The position numbers were made by a program, and so were the translations under genes. Under the pieces are notes generated by a model. The model worked only from the letters and a program-made list of their open reading frames with translations, did not search any database and had not been told where the DNA came from. A DNA stretch of 31,350 bases from JANMZR01 sp031383555 (GTDB lineage: Bacteria > Bacteroidota > Bacteroidia > Cytophagales > Spirosomataceae). The DNA lies in NCBI GenBank assembly GCA_031383555.1, contig JANMZR010000201.1, positions 1 to 31,350 on the forward strand. Reading direction: 5' to 3'. Of the stretch, positions 16,143 through 24,476 are shown piece by piece. Each line of letters opens with the position of its first letter. Position 1 is the first letter of the stretch.

Positions 16143-19007
16143 CTATCGGCTTAAATACAAATTCCTTTCTCCATATACTTTTCTAAAGAAATCGTCTTTA
16201 AGGGAATCAATAAAATAAATGGCTTCACCTGTAGATTTCATTTCAGGGCCCAACTCCATGTTCACATTTGGGAATTTGGTGAAAGAAAATACCGGAATTT
16301 TTATGGCCCAACCTTTTTTCACTGGTTTGAAATCAAAATCCTTTACTTTTTTATCCCCCAACATTACTTTAGTGGCATAATTTACATAAGGCTCTTGGTA
16401 AGCCTTGCAAATAAAAGGAACTGTTCGGGATGCACGTGGATTGGCCTCAATTATATACACAATCTCATCTTTCACTGCAAATTGAATATTAATCAATCCT
16501 TTAGTTTGAAGTGCGACAGCGATTTTTTTGGTATGTTCTTCAATTTGTTTGATTACATTTTCAGATAAATCGAATGGCGGCAATACAGAATGGGAGTCGC
16601 CAGAGTGTATACCCGCAGGCTCAATATGCTCCATTATACCGATTATGTAAACATCTTCACCATCACAAATGGCATCGGCTTCAGCTTCAATTGCATTTTC
16701 CAAAAAGTGATCCAAGAGTATTTTATTGCCTGGGATACTCCTTAATATATCAACCACATGTTCTTCTAGCTCTTTTTCGTTGATTACGATTTTCATAGAT
16801 TGCCCACCCAATACATAACTTGGTCGCACTAAAAGTGGGAAGCCAAGTGTACGAGAAACCTCAACTGCATGATCGGCCGTTTCCACCACGCCAAATTTTG
16901 GATAAGGGATATCATTATCTTTCAATAGTGTTGAAAAAGCGCCACGGTCCTCTGCCAAATCCAAGGCCTCAAAGCTCGTTCCCAATATTTTTATTCCATT
17001 TTTCGATAGTTTTTCGGCCAATTTTAGTGCAGTTTGCCCCCCCAATTGTACAATTACTCCCTCTGGTTTTTCGTGTTGAATGATGTCGTAAACATGCTCC
17101 CAGAAAACTGGCTCAAAGTATAATTTATCAGCAATGTCAAAGTCAGTTGATACAGTTTCAGGGTTTGAGTTGATCATAATAGTCTCATAACCAGCCTCTT
17201 TGGCTGCCAAAACACCATGAACACATGAATAATCAAACTCTATACCTTGGCCTATTCTGTTTGGTCCTGAGCCCAATACTACAACTTTTTTCTTTTTGGT
17301 AACGATGGATTCGTTGGCCAAAAGGCTTTCATCATCCTTACCATAGCTGGCAGTTTTCGAGAAAGTTGAATAAAAATAAGGTGTTTTTGCTTCAAATTCT
17401 GCCGCACAGGTATCAACACATTTGTACACTCGGTTGATGCCCATCAGCGTTCTTTTCTCATAAACCTCTGATTCTAAGCATCTTAAAGAGTGAGCGATTT
17501 GTCTGTCAGCAAAACCTTTATGTTTGGCTTCTTCCAAAAGTTCTCTTGGAATATTGGCTAAAGTATAGGTTTCAATTTCGTTTTCAACTCGCACCATGTC
17601 TTCAATTTGCCACAAAAACCACTTATCGATTTTGGTAGTATTTTGTATGGTTTTGAAAGAAATACCGAGTTTGAAAGCATCATAAATATGAAAAAGGCGA
17701 TTCCATGAAGGGTTGGCCAATGAATGCATGATAGCATCTTGGTCACGCAAACCTTTTCCATCAGCTCCCATACCGTTTCTTTTTATTTCCAGCGATTGAC
17801 ATGCTTTTTGCAACGCTTCTTGGAAATTTCGACCGATACCCATTGCCTCACCTACCGACTTCATTTGAAGGCCAAGTGTTTTATCTGCACCTTGAAATTT
17901 ATCAAAATTCCAGCGGGGTACTTTTACAATTACATAATCAATAGCTGGCTCAAAAAAGGCTGATGTTGAGCCAGTTATAGCATTTTGTAATTCGTCTAAA
18001 TTATAACCAATAGCCATTTTAGCGGCTATTTTGGCAATTGGATATCCCGTAGCTTTTGATGCCAATGCTGACGAACGAGAAACTCGAGGGTTTACTTCAA
18101 TAGCTATTATTTCATCTGTTTCAGGATTCAACGAAAATTGCACATTACATCCACCAGCAAACTGGCCAATTGCATTCATCATTTTAATGGCTGTGTCCCT
18201 CATTTTTTGATAAATGGTATCGGGCAAAGTCATCGCTGGGGCTACGGTAATGGAGTCGCCCGTATGAATGCCCATTGGATCGAAGTTTTCAATAGTACAA
18301 ATAATCACCACATTACCTATATTGTCACGAAGGAGTTCTAATTCATATTCCTTCCAACCCGATATGCTTTGCTCAACTAATACTTCGTGAGTTGGGGAGG
18401 CGTGAAGACCTTTGTTCAATGCGGCGTCAAAATCTTTGGCTTCATTTACAAAACCGCCACCCGTTCCTCCAAGCGTAAAACTTGGGCGAATTACCAATGG
18501 GAAACCGGTTTCTTGGGCAATTTCCTTCCCTTCCAAAAAGGAGCGAGCCGTGCGACCCTTACAAACCCCAACCCCAATTTCAATCATTTTAAGGCGGAAT
18601 TTCTCACGGTCTTCGGTAGTTTCAATCGCTTTGATATCTACGCCAATCATTTTGACATCGTATTTTTCCCAAACACCCGAGGCATCACAATCAATGGCCA
18701 AATTAAGTGCTGTTTGGCCTCCCATAGTGGGCAAAACGGCGTCGATTGGGTTGCCATCAGCTTGATGTTTTTCCAATATTTCTATTATCGACTTCTTATC
18801 TAATGGCTTTAAATAAATAAAATCGGCATTTAAAGGGTCAGTCATAATGGTGGCTGGGTTCGAATTAATCAAACATACAATGATACCCTCCTCACGCAAT
18901 GAACGAGCAGCTTGTGAGCCAGCATAGTCAAACTCGCATGCTTGACCGATAATAATTGGACCTGAACCTATAATAAGTACTGATTTGATGGAATGATTTC
19001 TTGGCAC
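16143..19007 (-). CDS. carB: Carbamoyl-phosphate synthase large subunit
   Basis: Makes carbamoyl phosphate from bicarbonate, ATP and glutamine-derived ammonia for arginine and pyrimidine synthesis. The 954 residues show two homologous halves, each with an ATP-grasp domain. The first opens with IGSGPIIIGQACEFDYAGSQ and the second with LGSGPNRIGQGIEFDYSCVH; metal-binding segments are IAIEVNPRVSRSSAL and IIEANPRASRT. The chain ends at ERNLYLSR, about 110 residues short of the E. coli type, so the C-terminal MGS-like allosteric domain is absent. To my knowledge this shorter form is usual in flavobacteria and relatives. The start is GTG at 19007, since no ATG lies between the upstream stop and the first ATP-grasp motif. 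No carA is in the window. Confidence 0.97.
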   Translation of the reverse strand: MPRNHSIKSVLIIGSGPIIIGQACEFDYAGSQAARSLREEGIIVCLINSNPATIMTDPLNADFIYLKPLDKKSIIEILEKHQADGNPIDAVLPTMGGQTALNLAIDCDASGVWEKYDVKMIGVDIKAIETTEDREKFRLKMIEIGVGVCKGRTARSFLEGKEIAQETGFPLVIRPSFTLGGTGGGFVNEAKDFDAALNKGLHASPTHEVLVEQSISGWKEYELELLRDNIGNVVIICTIENFDPMGIHTGDSITVAPAMTLPDTIYQKMRDTAIKMMNAIGQFAGGCNVQFSLNPETDEIIAIEVNPRVSRSSALASKATGYPIAKIAAKMAIGYNLDELQNAITGSTSAFFEPAIDYVIVKVPRWNFDKFQGADKTLGLQMKSVGEAMGIGRNFQEALQKACQSLEIKRNGMGADGKGLRDQDAIMHSLANPSWNRLFHIYDAFKLGISFKTIQNTTKIDKWFLWQIEDMVRVENEIETYTLANIPRELLEEAKHKGFADRQIAHSLRCLESEVYEKRTLMGINRVYKCVDTCAAEFEAKTPYFYSTFSKTASYGKDDESLLANESIVTKKKKVVVLGSGPNRIGQGIEFDYSCVHGVLAAKEAGYETIMINSNPETVSTDFDIADKLYFEPVFWEHVYDIIQHEKPEGVIVQLGGQTALKLAEKLSKNGIKILGTSFEALDLAEDRGAFSTLLKDNDIPYPKFGVVETADHAVEVSRTLGFPLLVRPSYVLGGQSMKIVINEKELEEHVVDILRSIPGNKILLDHFLENAIEAEADAICDGEDVYIIGIMEHIEPAGIHSGDSHSVLPPFDLSENVIKQIEEHTKKIAVALQTKGLINIQFAVKDEIVYIIEANPRASRTVPFICKAYQEPYVNYATKVMLGDKKVKDFDFKPVKKGWAIKIPVFSFTKFPNVNMELGPEMKSTGEAIYFIDSLKDDFFRKVYGERNLYLSR

Positions 19008-19052
19008 GGTATTTTTGGAAATGATGTAATAAACGGATTTGCCATTTTGAAA

Positions 19053-19086
19053 AACCTTTGAAAAGGTTCAAAATTGTGCAAAGTTA
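19053..19086 (-). promoter_or_regulatory. carB promoter -7 element and leader hairpin
   Basis: Minus-strand TAACTTTG at 19079-19086 fits TAnnTTTG, with no clear -33 element. About 11 nt further on, at the very start of the predicted 72-nt leader, a perfect 7-bp hairpin AACCTTT/AAAGGTT (19053-19068) would form. It may protect the 5' end. No riboswitch is recognised. Confidence 0.4.
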
Positions 19087-19269
19087 GTAGCTAGAGGTGA
19101 AATTAGAAAATGTATTTTTTAGATAATTTGGAATTATTTGAAAAATGGAATTTTTTATTGGTTAGGTGAAAGTTAATTGATAATAAAAGATTAACCCAAA
19201 AACTGATTCTAATCATAGAAATGATATTTATTTATGCAACAATAAATGATTTGGTTTAAATTTTAACCT

Positions 19270-20004
19270 TTACTTTATCTTAAACACAGCCCTCATTTTA
19301 TAACTGATTTTTATTTTTTGGTATTCTAGTTCACTATCAGGAGCTGGTGCTGCTTCGGCCATAGCGCCTCTTTGCATTTGTACATTGGCTTGGGCATACA
19401 CTGGGTAACTTGAGTAGTCGTCAACCTCATTTATTTCAATTGGGTCACCTAATTTTTCACCTATTCCTTCTAATAAATATACGGCTTTTTCTTTAGCCAT
19501 TTGTAATGCTTTCACCTTAATTTCCTTGCGATATTGTGCAATTTTTGAGTGCTCAGCTTTTTGAATATTGGTATACTGAATGCCTTTTTCATCAATTTTC
19601 GAAAGAATGTTATCAACCTTTTTTAAGTCATAAAGGGTTAATTCATATTGCTTGCTTTGGGTAAAATTAGCCGGCTTTTTGCGTTGACTGGTATAATCTC
19701 GATAGCCAGAAATACCGCCAATCACCAAACTTTCTTTAGCCAAACCAGCTTCAGCAACCGCCTTAATAAGCTGTTTTTCAAGTATATCAATAGTTAGCTT
19801 GTCTTTGAAGTTTTTCTCATCTTTGAAGTATTCTTTCAACGAAATAGAGAAAGTAATGATATCAGGCACTACCTCCATTTCGGCAGTACCAGCTACTTCA
19901 ATGCGACGGACTAAGTCTTTTTCCGTAAGATTAGGTGATACTTGAGCTAAAGATTGACCACAATAAATTAATAATGTTGAAATTAATAAAAAAGAATTTT
20001 TCAT
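19270..20004 (-). CDS. SIMPL (DUF541) domain secreted protein
   Basis: A 244-residue exported protein with a Sec signal (MKNSFLLISTLLIYCGQSLA) followed by one SIMPL/DUF541 domain. The opening IEVAGTAEMEVVPDIITFSI and the alternating strand/helix pattern with LYDLKKVDNILSKID and AKEKAVYLLEGIGEKLG are typical. Members occur as periplasmic oligomers with no settled enzymatic role. The C-terminal tail has a Gln/Met/Ala/Pro-rich linker (QMQRGAMAEAAPAPDSE) before the last strand. It stands alone, with intergenic gaps on both sides. Confidence 0.88.
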   Translation of the reverse strand: MKNSFLLISTLLIYCGQSLAQVSPNLTEKDLVRRIEVAGTAEMEVVPDIITFSISLKEYFKDEKNFKDKLTIDILEKQLIKAVAEAGLAKESLVIGGISGYRDYTSQRKKPANFTQSKQYELTLYDLKKVDNILSKIDEKGIQYTNIQKAEHSKIAQYRKEIKVKALQMAKEKAVYLLEGIGEKLGDPIEINEVDDYSSYPVYAQANVQMQRGAMAEAAPAPDSELEYQKIKISYKMRAVFKIK

Positions 20005-20070
20005 ATTGAAATTATATTTGAAGATGAATTTATAAACGTCAAATTTTGCCGATTATTTAAAATAAAAAAA

Positions 20071-20562
20071 TTAATTATTGATTAAAATCACCTTTGAATC
20101 ATCTCCGCAATTTTCTAAAAGCTCAAGGTTTGTTTTTTGCAAAATCGGATGAATAAAAACGGGTGCAATTTCAATTAAAGGCACTAGTGTAAATCGCCTT
20201 TCTTGTAAAAAAGGATGTGGAATTATTAAAGCTTTATTATCAATAATTTTATTCCCAAAATACAAAATATCAATGTCAATTAGCCTTGCTCCCCATTTCT
20301 CTTCTCTTTTTCTACCCATATTTTCTTCAATTTTTAAAATAATTTGAAGAATTTTATTGGGCTTTAAATCTGTTGAAATTTGCAAAACTTGGTTCAAAAA
20401 ATTGGGTTGTTCTGTAATTCCCCAGGCAGCTGTTTCATAAATCCCTGAAAGTTTTGTAATTTCCCCTATTGAATTTTCAATTTCTTTTCTCGCAATTTCT
20501 AGATTTTGAAATCGAACTCCGATGTTAGTTCCTAAAATTATAAATAGCTCTTTTTCAATCAT
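20071..20562 (-). CDS. folK: 6-hydroxymethyl-7,8-dihydropterin pyrophosphokinase
   Basis: Transfers pyrophosphate from ATP to 6-hydroxymethyl-7,8-dihydropterin in folate synthesis, in the cytoplasm. The 163 residues show the HPPK landmarks: the N-terminal ILGTNIG, YETAAWGITEQPNFLNQV (the usual 'S..Y.T.P.G...Q..FLN') and KWGARLIDIDILYFG with the two metal-binding Asp, then IPHPFLQERRFTLVPL. Length is normal. The ATG overlaps the stop of the VOC gene by ATGA, so the two are translationally coupled. Confidence 0.93.
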   Translation of the reverse strand: MIEKELFIILGTNIGVRFQNLEIARKEIENSIGEITKLSGIYETAAWGITEQPNFLNQVLQISTDLKPNKILQIILKIEENMGRKREEKWGARLIDIDILYFGNKIIDNKALIIPHPFLQERRFTLVPLIEIAPVFIHPILQKTNLELLENCGDDSKVILINN

Positions 20563-20945
20563 TTATATTCAATTAAATCCCATAAATTACCATACAAATC
20601 TACGAAAACAGCTACAGTACCATAAGTTTCTTCCGAAGGCTTTCTAACAAAATTGAGCCCATTTTTTATATATAAGTTGTAATCTCGCCAAAAATCATCG
20701 GTTTGTAAAAAAAGAAATACACGGCCACCCGTTTGATTACCAATTCTAGATTCTTGTTCTTCACCAACTGCTTTTGCCAACAATACCTGGCAACTATTTT
20801 CGCCCTTTGGCGATACTATCACCCAACGTTTTGTTTCGGATTGCATAGTATCTTCAATTAAAATAAAGCCTAATTTATTGATATAGAAATCAATAGCTTC
20901 GTCATAATCTTTTACTATTATTGCAATATGTACTAATTTTTGCAT
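20559..20945 (-). CDS. VOC (glyoxalase/dioxygenase-fold) family protein
   Basis: A 128-residue single-domain vicinal-oxygen-chelate protein. It has the paired beta-alpha-beta-beta-beta modules, with VHIAIIVKDYDEAIDFYINKL at the start (split here: VHIAIIVKDYDEA then IDFYINKLGF) and TVAVFVDLYGNLWDLIEY at the end. One His (VHIAI) and the late Glu (DLIEY) are at the usual metal-ligand places. The substrate is unknown. The longest frame begins with TTG at 20951; the ATG two codons later is the better start. It lies 17 bp after recG and overlaps folK. Confidence 0.85.
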   Translation of the reverse strand: MQKLVHIAIIVKDYDEAIDFYINKLGFILIEDTMQSETKRWVIVSPKGENSCQVLLAKAVGEEQESRIGNQTGGRVFLFLQTDDFWRDYNLYIKNGLNFVRKPSEETYGTVAVFVDLYGNLWDLIEYK

Positions 20946-20968
20946 TTTCAAATATTCTTTTTTTCAAA

Positions 20969-23062
20969 TCATGAAATTCTCGCCCAATTGGTTTGGTCGA
21001 CTCTAATTTTTGAAAGTTGTATTTTAATTACCTGATAGTCTGGCAATTGCAAGAAAGGATCAATTTCTAATATCTCTTCAGCGCATTTTCTGGCCTCTTT
21101 CAAAATCTCATTGTCTTTGGCTAAGTCGGCAATTAATAAATCTAATAAACCTGATTGTTGGGTGCCTGCCAAGTCACCTGGGCCACGGAGTTGCAAGTCA
21201 ACATCGGCAATTTCAAAGCCATCGGTGGTGCGCACCAAAGTGTCAATTCTTAATCGGGTTTCTTTACTTAGCTTCACATCGGTCATTAATACACAATAAC
21301 TTTGGTCGGCACCACGGCCAACACGCCCTCGAAGTTGATGCAACTGGCTCAGACCAAACCTTTCCGCCGACTCCACCACCATGACTGACGCATTTGGTAC
21401 ATCAACCCCCACTTCAATTACGGTGGTGGCCACCATTATTTGAGTTTCCTTTTTAATAAACCGCTGCATTTCAAAATCCTTGTCTTTGGCTTTCATTTTG
21501 CCATGTACAATACTTATTTGGGTATCCGGAAAGGCTCTTACAACTGATTCATAGCCATCCATAAGGTCTTTAAAATCAAGCTTTTCTGATTCTTCAATCA
21601 GTGGATACACAATATAAATCTGCCTGCCTTTGGCCATTTCTTCTCGTAAAAAACCAAATACAGTAAGTCTGGCTGAGTCGTAACGATGGACGGTTTTTAT
21701 CGGTTTGCGACCTTTTGGAAGTTCGTCAATAATTGAAATATCCAAATCGCCATATAAGGCCATTGCCAATGTACGAGGAATTGGCGTGGCCGTCATCACC
21801 AAAATATGTGGGTGAACAACCTCATTTTTGGCCCAAAGTTTAGCACGCTGGGCCACACCAAAGCGATGCTGCTCGTCAATTACGACTAAACCTAAGTTTT
21901 GAAATTGTACAATATTTTCCAATAAAGCGTGGGTGCCAACTATAATTTTTAGGCTGCCATCCAATAAGCTTTCATGAATTTCAGCTCTTTCTTTCTTTTT
22001 TGAAGAGCCTGTAAGTTTGGCAATTTTCAAGCCCAATAAATCAGCGAATTTCTGTAAACCTTTAAAATGTTGGTCGGCCAATATCTCAGTTGGTGCCATT
22101 AGGCAGGTTTGAGCACCATTATCAATCGCCAATAGCATAGATATAAAGGCTACAATAGTTTTCCCGGAACCCACGTCGCCTTGCAGCAAACGGTTCATTT
22201 GCTTGCCCGTGCGCATATCTTCAAAAATCTCCCGAATCACTTTTTTTTGTGCGCCAGTTAATTCAAAAGGGAGATGATTTTCATAAAAAACCTTTAACAA
22301 AGCCGCAGATTTGAATATTTGGCCTGCATAATCGTGCTTTCTGGTTGCTTTGGTTTTTAAAAGGCGAAATTGATTATAAAATAACTCTTCAAATTTGAGT
22401 CTTCTTCGGGCTTGATGCAACCATTGGGCATTATGAGGAAGGTGAATATTGTATAGGGCATCAGCTTTATTGATAAGCTTATATTTTTGAATTAATTGAT
22501 CTGGCAGTGTTTCATTGATCTGATTATGAGCAATTTCCAATAAGTTTCGTTGCCAGCGAGCAATAGTTTTGCTATCAATATATTTTTTTCTGAGCTTTTC
22601 TGTAAGTGAATAAATTGGCTGAAACCCGCCAGAAACAGAATTTTCAGCATTCAACAAATCCATTTCTGGATGCATGATTGAATACTTTCCTTGAAAAACA
22701 GTTGGCTTACCATAAACAACATATTCTGCTTCACGTTTCAGATTTTTTTCCCAGTATGCCACACTCTGAAACCAAGTGAGCTCCATTGTGCCTGTACTAT
22801 CTGAAAAATACCCAATTAACCTAGTTTTGGGGCCATCTCCAACTTTTTCCCAATATCGAAGCCGGCCTTTTATTTGTACGGCTTCAAGCGAATCAGAAAG
22901 TTGTGAAATAGTTAAGAAAGAGGTGCGGTCTTCATACCGAAAAGGGAAATATTGGAGCAGCTCAGCATAAGTGAAAATGTTCAATTCGGTTTTGAGCAAA
23001 TCGCCTCGTTGCGGGCCAACGCCTTTAAGAAATTCTATTTTCGAATCAAAAAACGAGGCCAT
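20969..23062 (-). CDS. recG: ATP-dependent DNA helicase RecG
   Basis: Remodels stalled replication forks and branch-migrates recombination intermediates. The 697 residues have the N-terminal wedge/OB region (FLKGVGPQRGDLL, then IKGRLRYWEKVG) and the helicase motifs: Walker A LLQGDVGSGKTIVAF, motif II VIDEQHRFGV (DEQH box), motif III ATPIPRTLAMALYGDLD, motif VI HQLRGRVGRG. DELPKGRKPIKT and the C-terminal FEIADVDLQLRGPGDLAGTQ (TRG region) are specific to RecG rather than to Mfd or PriA. Length is normal. It is the first gene of the recG-VOC-folK group. Confidence 0.97.
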   Translation of the reverse strand: MASFFDSKIEFLKGVGPQRGDLLKTELNIFTYAELLQYFPFRYEDRTSFLTISQLSDSLEAVQIKGRLRYWEKVGDGPKTRLIGYFSDSTGTMELTWFQSVAYWEKNLKREAEYVVYGKPTVFQGKYSIMHPEMDLLNAENSVSGGFQPIYSLTEKLRKKYIDSKTIARWQRNLLEIAHNQINETLPDQLIQKYKLINKADALYNIHLPHNAQWLHQARRRLKFEELFYNQFRLLKTKATRKHDYAGQIFKSAALLKVFYENHLPFELTGAQKKVIREIFEDMRTGKQMNRLLQGDVGSGKTIVAFISMLLAIDNGAQTCLMAPTEILADQHFKGLQKFADLLGLKIAKLTGSSKKKERAEIHESLLDGSLKIIVGTHALLENIVQFQNLGLVVIDEQHRFGVAQRAKLWAKNEVVHPHILVMTATPIPRTLAMALYGDLDISIIDELPKGRKPIKTVHRYDSARLTVFGFLREEMAKGRQIYIVYPLIEESEKLDFKDLMDGYESVVRAFPDTQISIVHGKMKAKDKDFEMQRFIKKETQIMVATTVIEVGVDVPNASVMVVESAERFGLSQLHQLRGRVGRGADQSYCVLMTDVKLSKETRLRIDTLVRTTDGFEIADVDLQLRGPGDLAGTQQSGLLDLLIADLAKDNEILKEARKCAEEILEIDPFLQLPDYQVIKIQLSKIRVDQTNWARIS

Positions 23063-23395
23063 TTACAAATCCAATTAGAAATATAATTTTTCCGAAATTA
23101 CCAAATTTAATCCAAATGTTCATTCTGGGTTTATTTCAAATTAATAATTACGAAAAATAGGAGCTAGGTAATTATGCTTTTAACAGGTTTGTGCACAATG
23201 GCCCTAACTACCTTATTTGGATTTTAGTTTAACCCTTTTCGTAATCAATTTTCAATTATAATAGTGTCAATAATTGTTTAATATGTATTTTTGATTGAAA
23301 AATAATTCTTACAATATTCATAGTTCTATTTAAACTCTTACGAAATAATTAGGTTAAATATCTGAATACTAATTATTTACAATACTTAATTAAAA
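23063..23395. other. Divergent intergenic region between recG and the glycosidase gene
   Basis: This is 333 bp of very AT-rich DNA with no gene. On the minus strand TAAATTTG (23102-23109) could be the recG -7 box, and on the plus strand TATTTTTG (23286-23293) could be the -7 box of the glycosidase-sulfatase pair. Neither has a convincing -33 element at normal spacing. No hairpin with a T tail, riboswitch or repeat is seen. Confidence 0.5.
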
Positions 23396-24466
23396 ATGAA
23401 GAGTATTTGCAGTTTTATTTTGCTTTTAAGTTTAAACAATTCGCTAAAAGTTTATTGTCAAGTTATAATAAAAGACAATGCTTCCTCCAATAAGGTTGTG
23501 TCCAATAAAATTATGGAGGAAATTTATGAAGAAGTTAAAACGCCATTTAAGTACGGTGTTGTTTTTAAGCACCCTGATTCAACTAAATTGATTGACAGCC
23601 CTACTATATTTCGTAAAAATAATATTTGGCACATGACCTATATTGTTTATGATGGGCAGGGTTATGAAACATGGCTTGCCGAAAGTAATGACTTACTTGA
23701 ATGGAAAGCCAAAGGAAAGCTACTTTCATTTAGCTTTAATACTTGGGATGCCAATCAAAAAGCTGGTTATATGTCTTTAGTTGACGTCAAATGGGCTGGC
23801 AATTATACAGTGGAAAAATTTCAAAATAAATATTGGATGTCCTATTTAGGAGGTACCTCAAAAGGATATGAAGCTGGCGTTTTAGGCATTGGTATGGCCA
23901 ATTCTAAGGTTTTAACAGCAATTAAAGAGTGGGATAAAATTATGAAACCTGTACTGTTACCCTCGGATAAAGACGCTCGATGGTTTGAAAGTAAAACAAT
24001 ATATAAAAGCACAATTATCCACGATAAAAATAAGAACACGGGTTATAGTTTTGTTATGTATTATAATGCGAAAGGCGATACAGCCAATTATGAAAGTATT
24101 AGAATGGCTGTTTCTAATGACATGGTCACTTGGAAAAGATTTGGTTATGAGCCAGTTATCACAAAATATAAAGGAATTTGTGGCGATGCCCAAATTGCAA
24201 AATTTAATAATATTTATATCATGTTTTACTTTGGTGCCTTTTGGAAGCCAGGTGCGTTTGAGAGATTTGCATGTTCCTATGATTTAATAAATTGGACTGC
24301 TTGGCAAGGTGAAGATTTAGTAGCTCCTTCAACCGATTATGATAAACAGTATGCCCACAAACCTTGGGTAATAAAGTGGAGAGGTGTAGTTTATCATTTT
24401 TATAATGCAGTTGGTAAACAAGGAAGGGTGATAGCATTGGCTACATCAAAAGATTTAAAAAAATAA
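23396..24466 (+). CDS. Secreted glycosidase-like beta-propeller protein (GH43/GH32/GH117-like fold)
   Basis: A 356-residue exported protein (signal about residues 1-22, MKSICSFILLLSLNN). It has repeated beta-propeller blades of the glycosidase type: DSPTIFRKNNIWHMTYIVYD, LAESNDLLEWKAKGKL, KYWMSYLGGT, VSNDMVTWKRFGYEPV, FACSYDLINWTAWQGEDLVAPS and KPWVIKWRGVVYHFYNAVG. The recurring 'S.DL..W' corner is typical of five-bladed propeller hydrolases. I cannot place it in one GH family or name the catalytic residues by eye. It sits 10 bp before a sulfatase, so a role on a sulfated polysaccharide or host glycan is likely. Confidence 0.78.
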   Translation: MKSICSFILLLSLNNSLKVYCQVIIKDNASSNKVVSNKIMEEIYEEVKTPFKYGVVFKHPDSTKLIDSPTIFRKNNIWHMTYIVYDGQGYETWLAESNDLLEWKAKGKLLSFSFNTWDANQKAGYMSLVDVKWAGNYTVEKFQNKYWMSYLGGTSKGYEAGVLGIGMANSKVLTAIKEWDKIMKPVLLPSDKDARWFESKTIYKSTIIHDKNKNTGYSFVMYYNAKGDTANYESIRMAVSNDMVTWKRFGYEPVITKYKGICGDAQIAKFNNIYIMFYFGAFWKPGAFERFACSYDLINWTAWQGEDLVAPSTDYDKQYAHKPWVIKWRGVVYHFYNAVGKQGRVIALATSKDLKK

Positions 24467-24476
24467 TCAATTAAAT

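Noticed and set aside
16088..16143. Hairpin GTTTGATT/AATCAAAC after carB as terminator
   Set aside because: The loop is 40 nt, one arm includes the carB stop and no T tract follows on the minus strand.
18387..18803. 138-codon frame antisense to carB
   Set aside because: Shadow of the first ATP-grasp domain of CarB; low-complexity composition and no recognisable protein.
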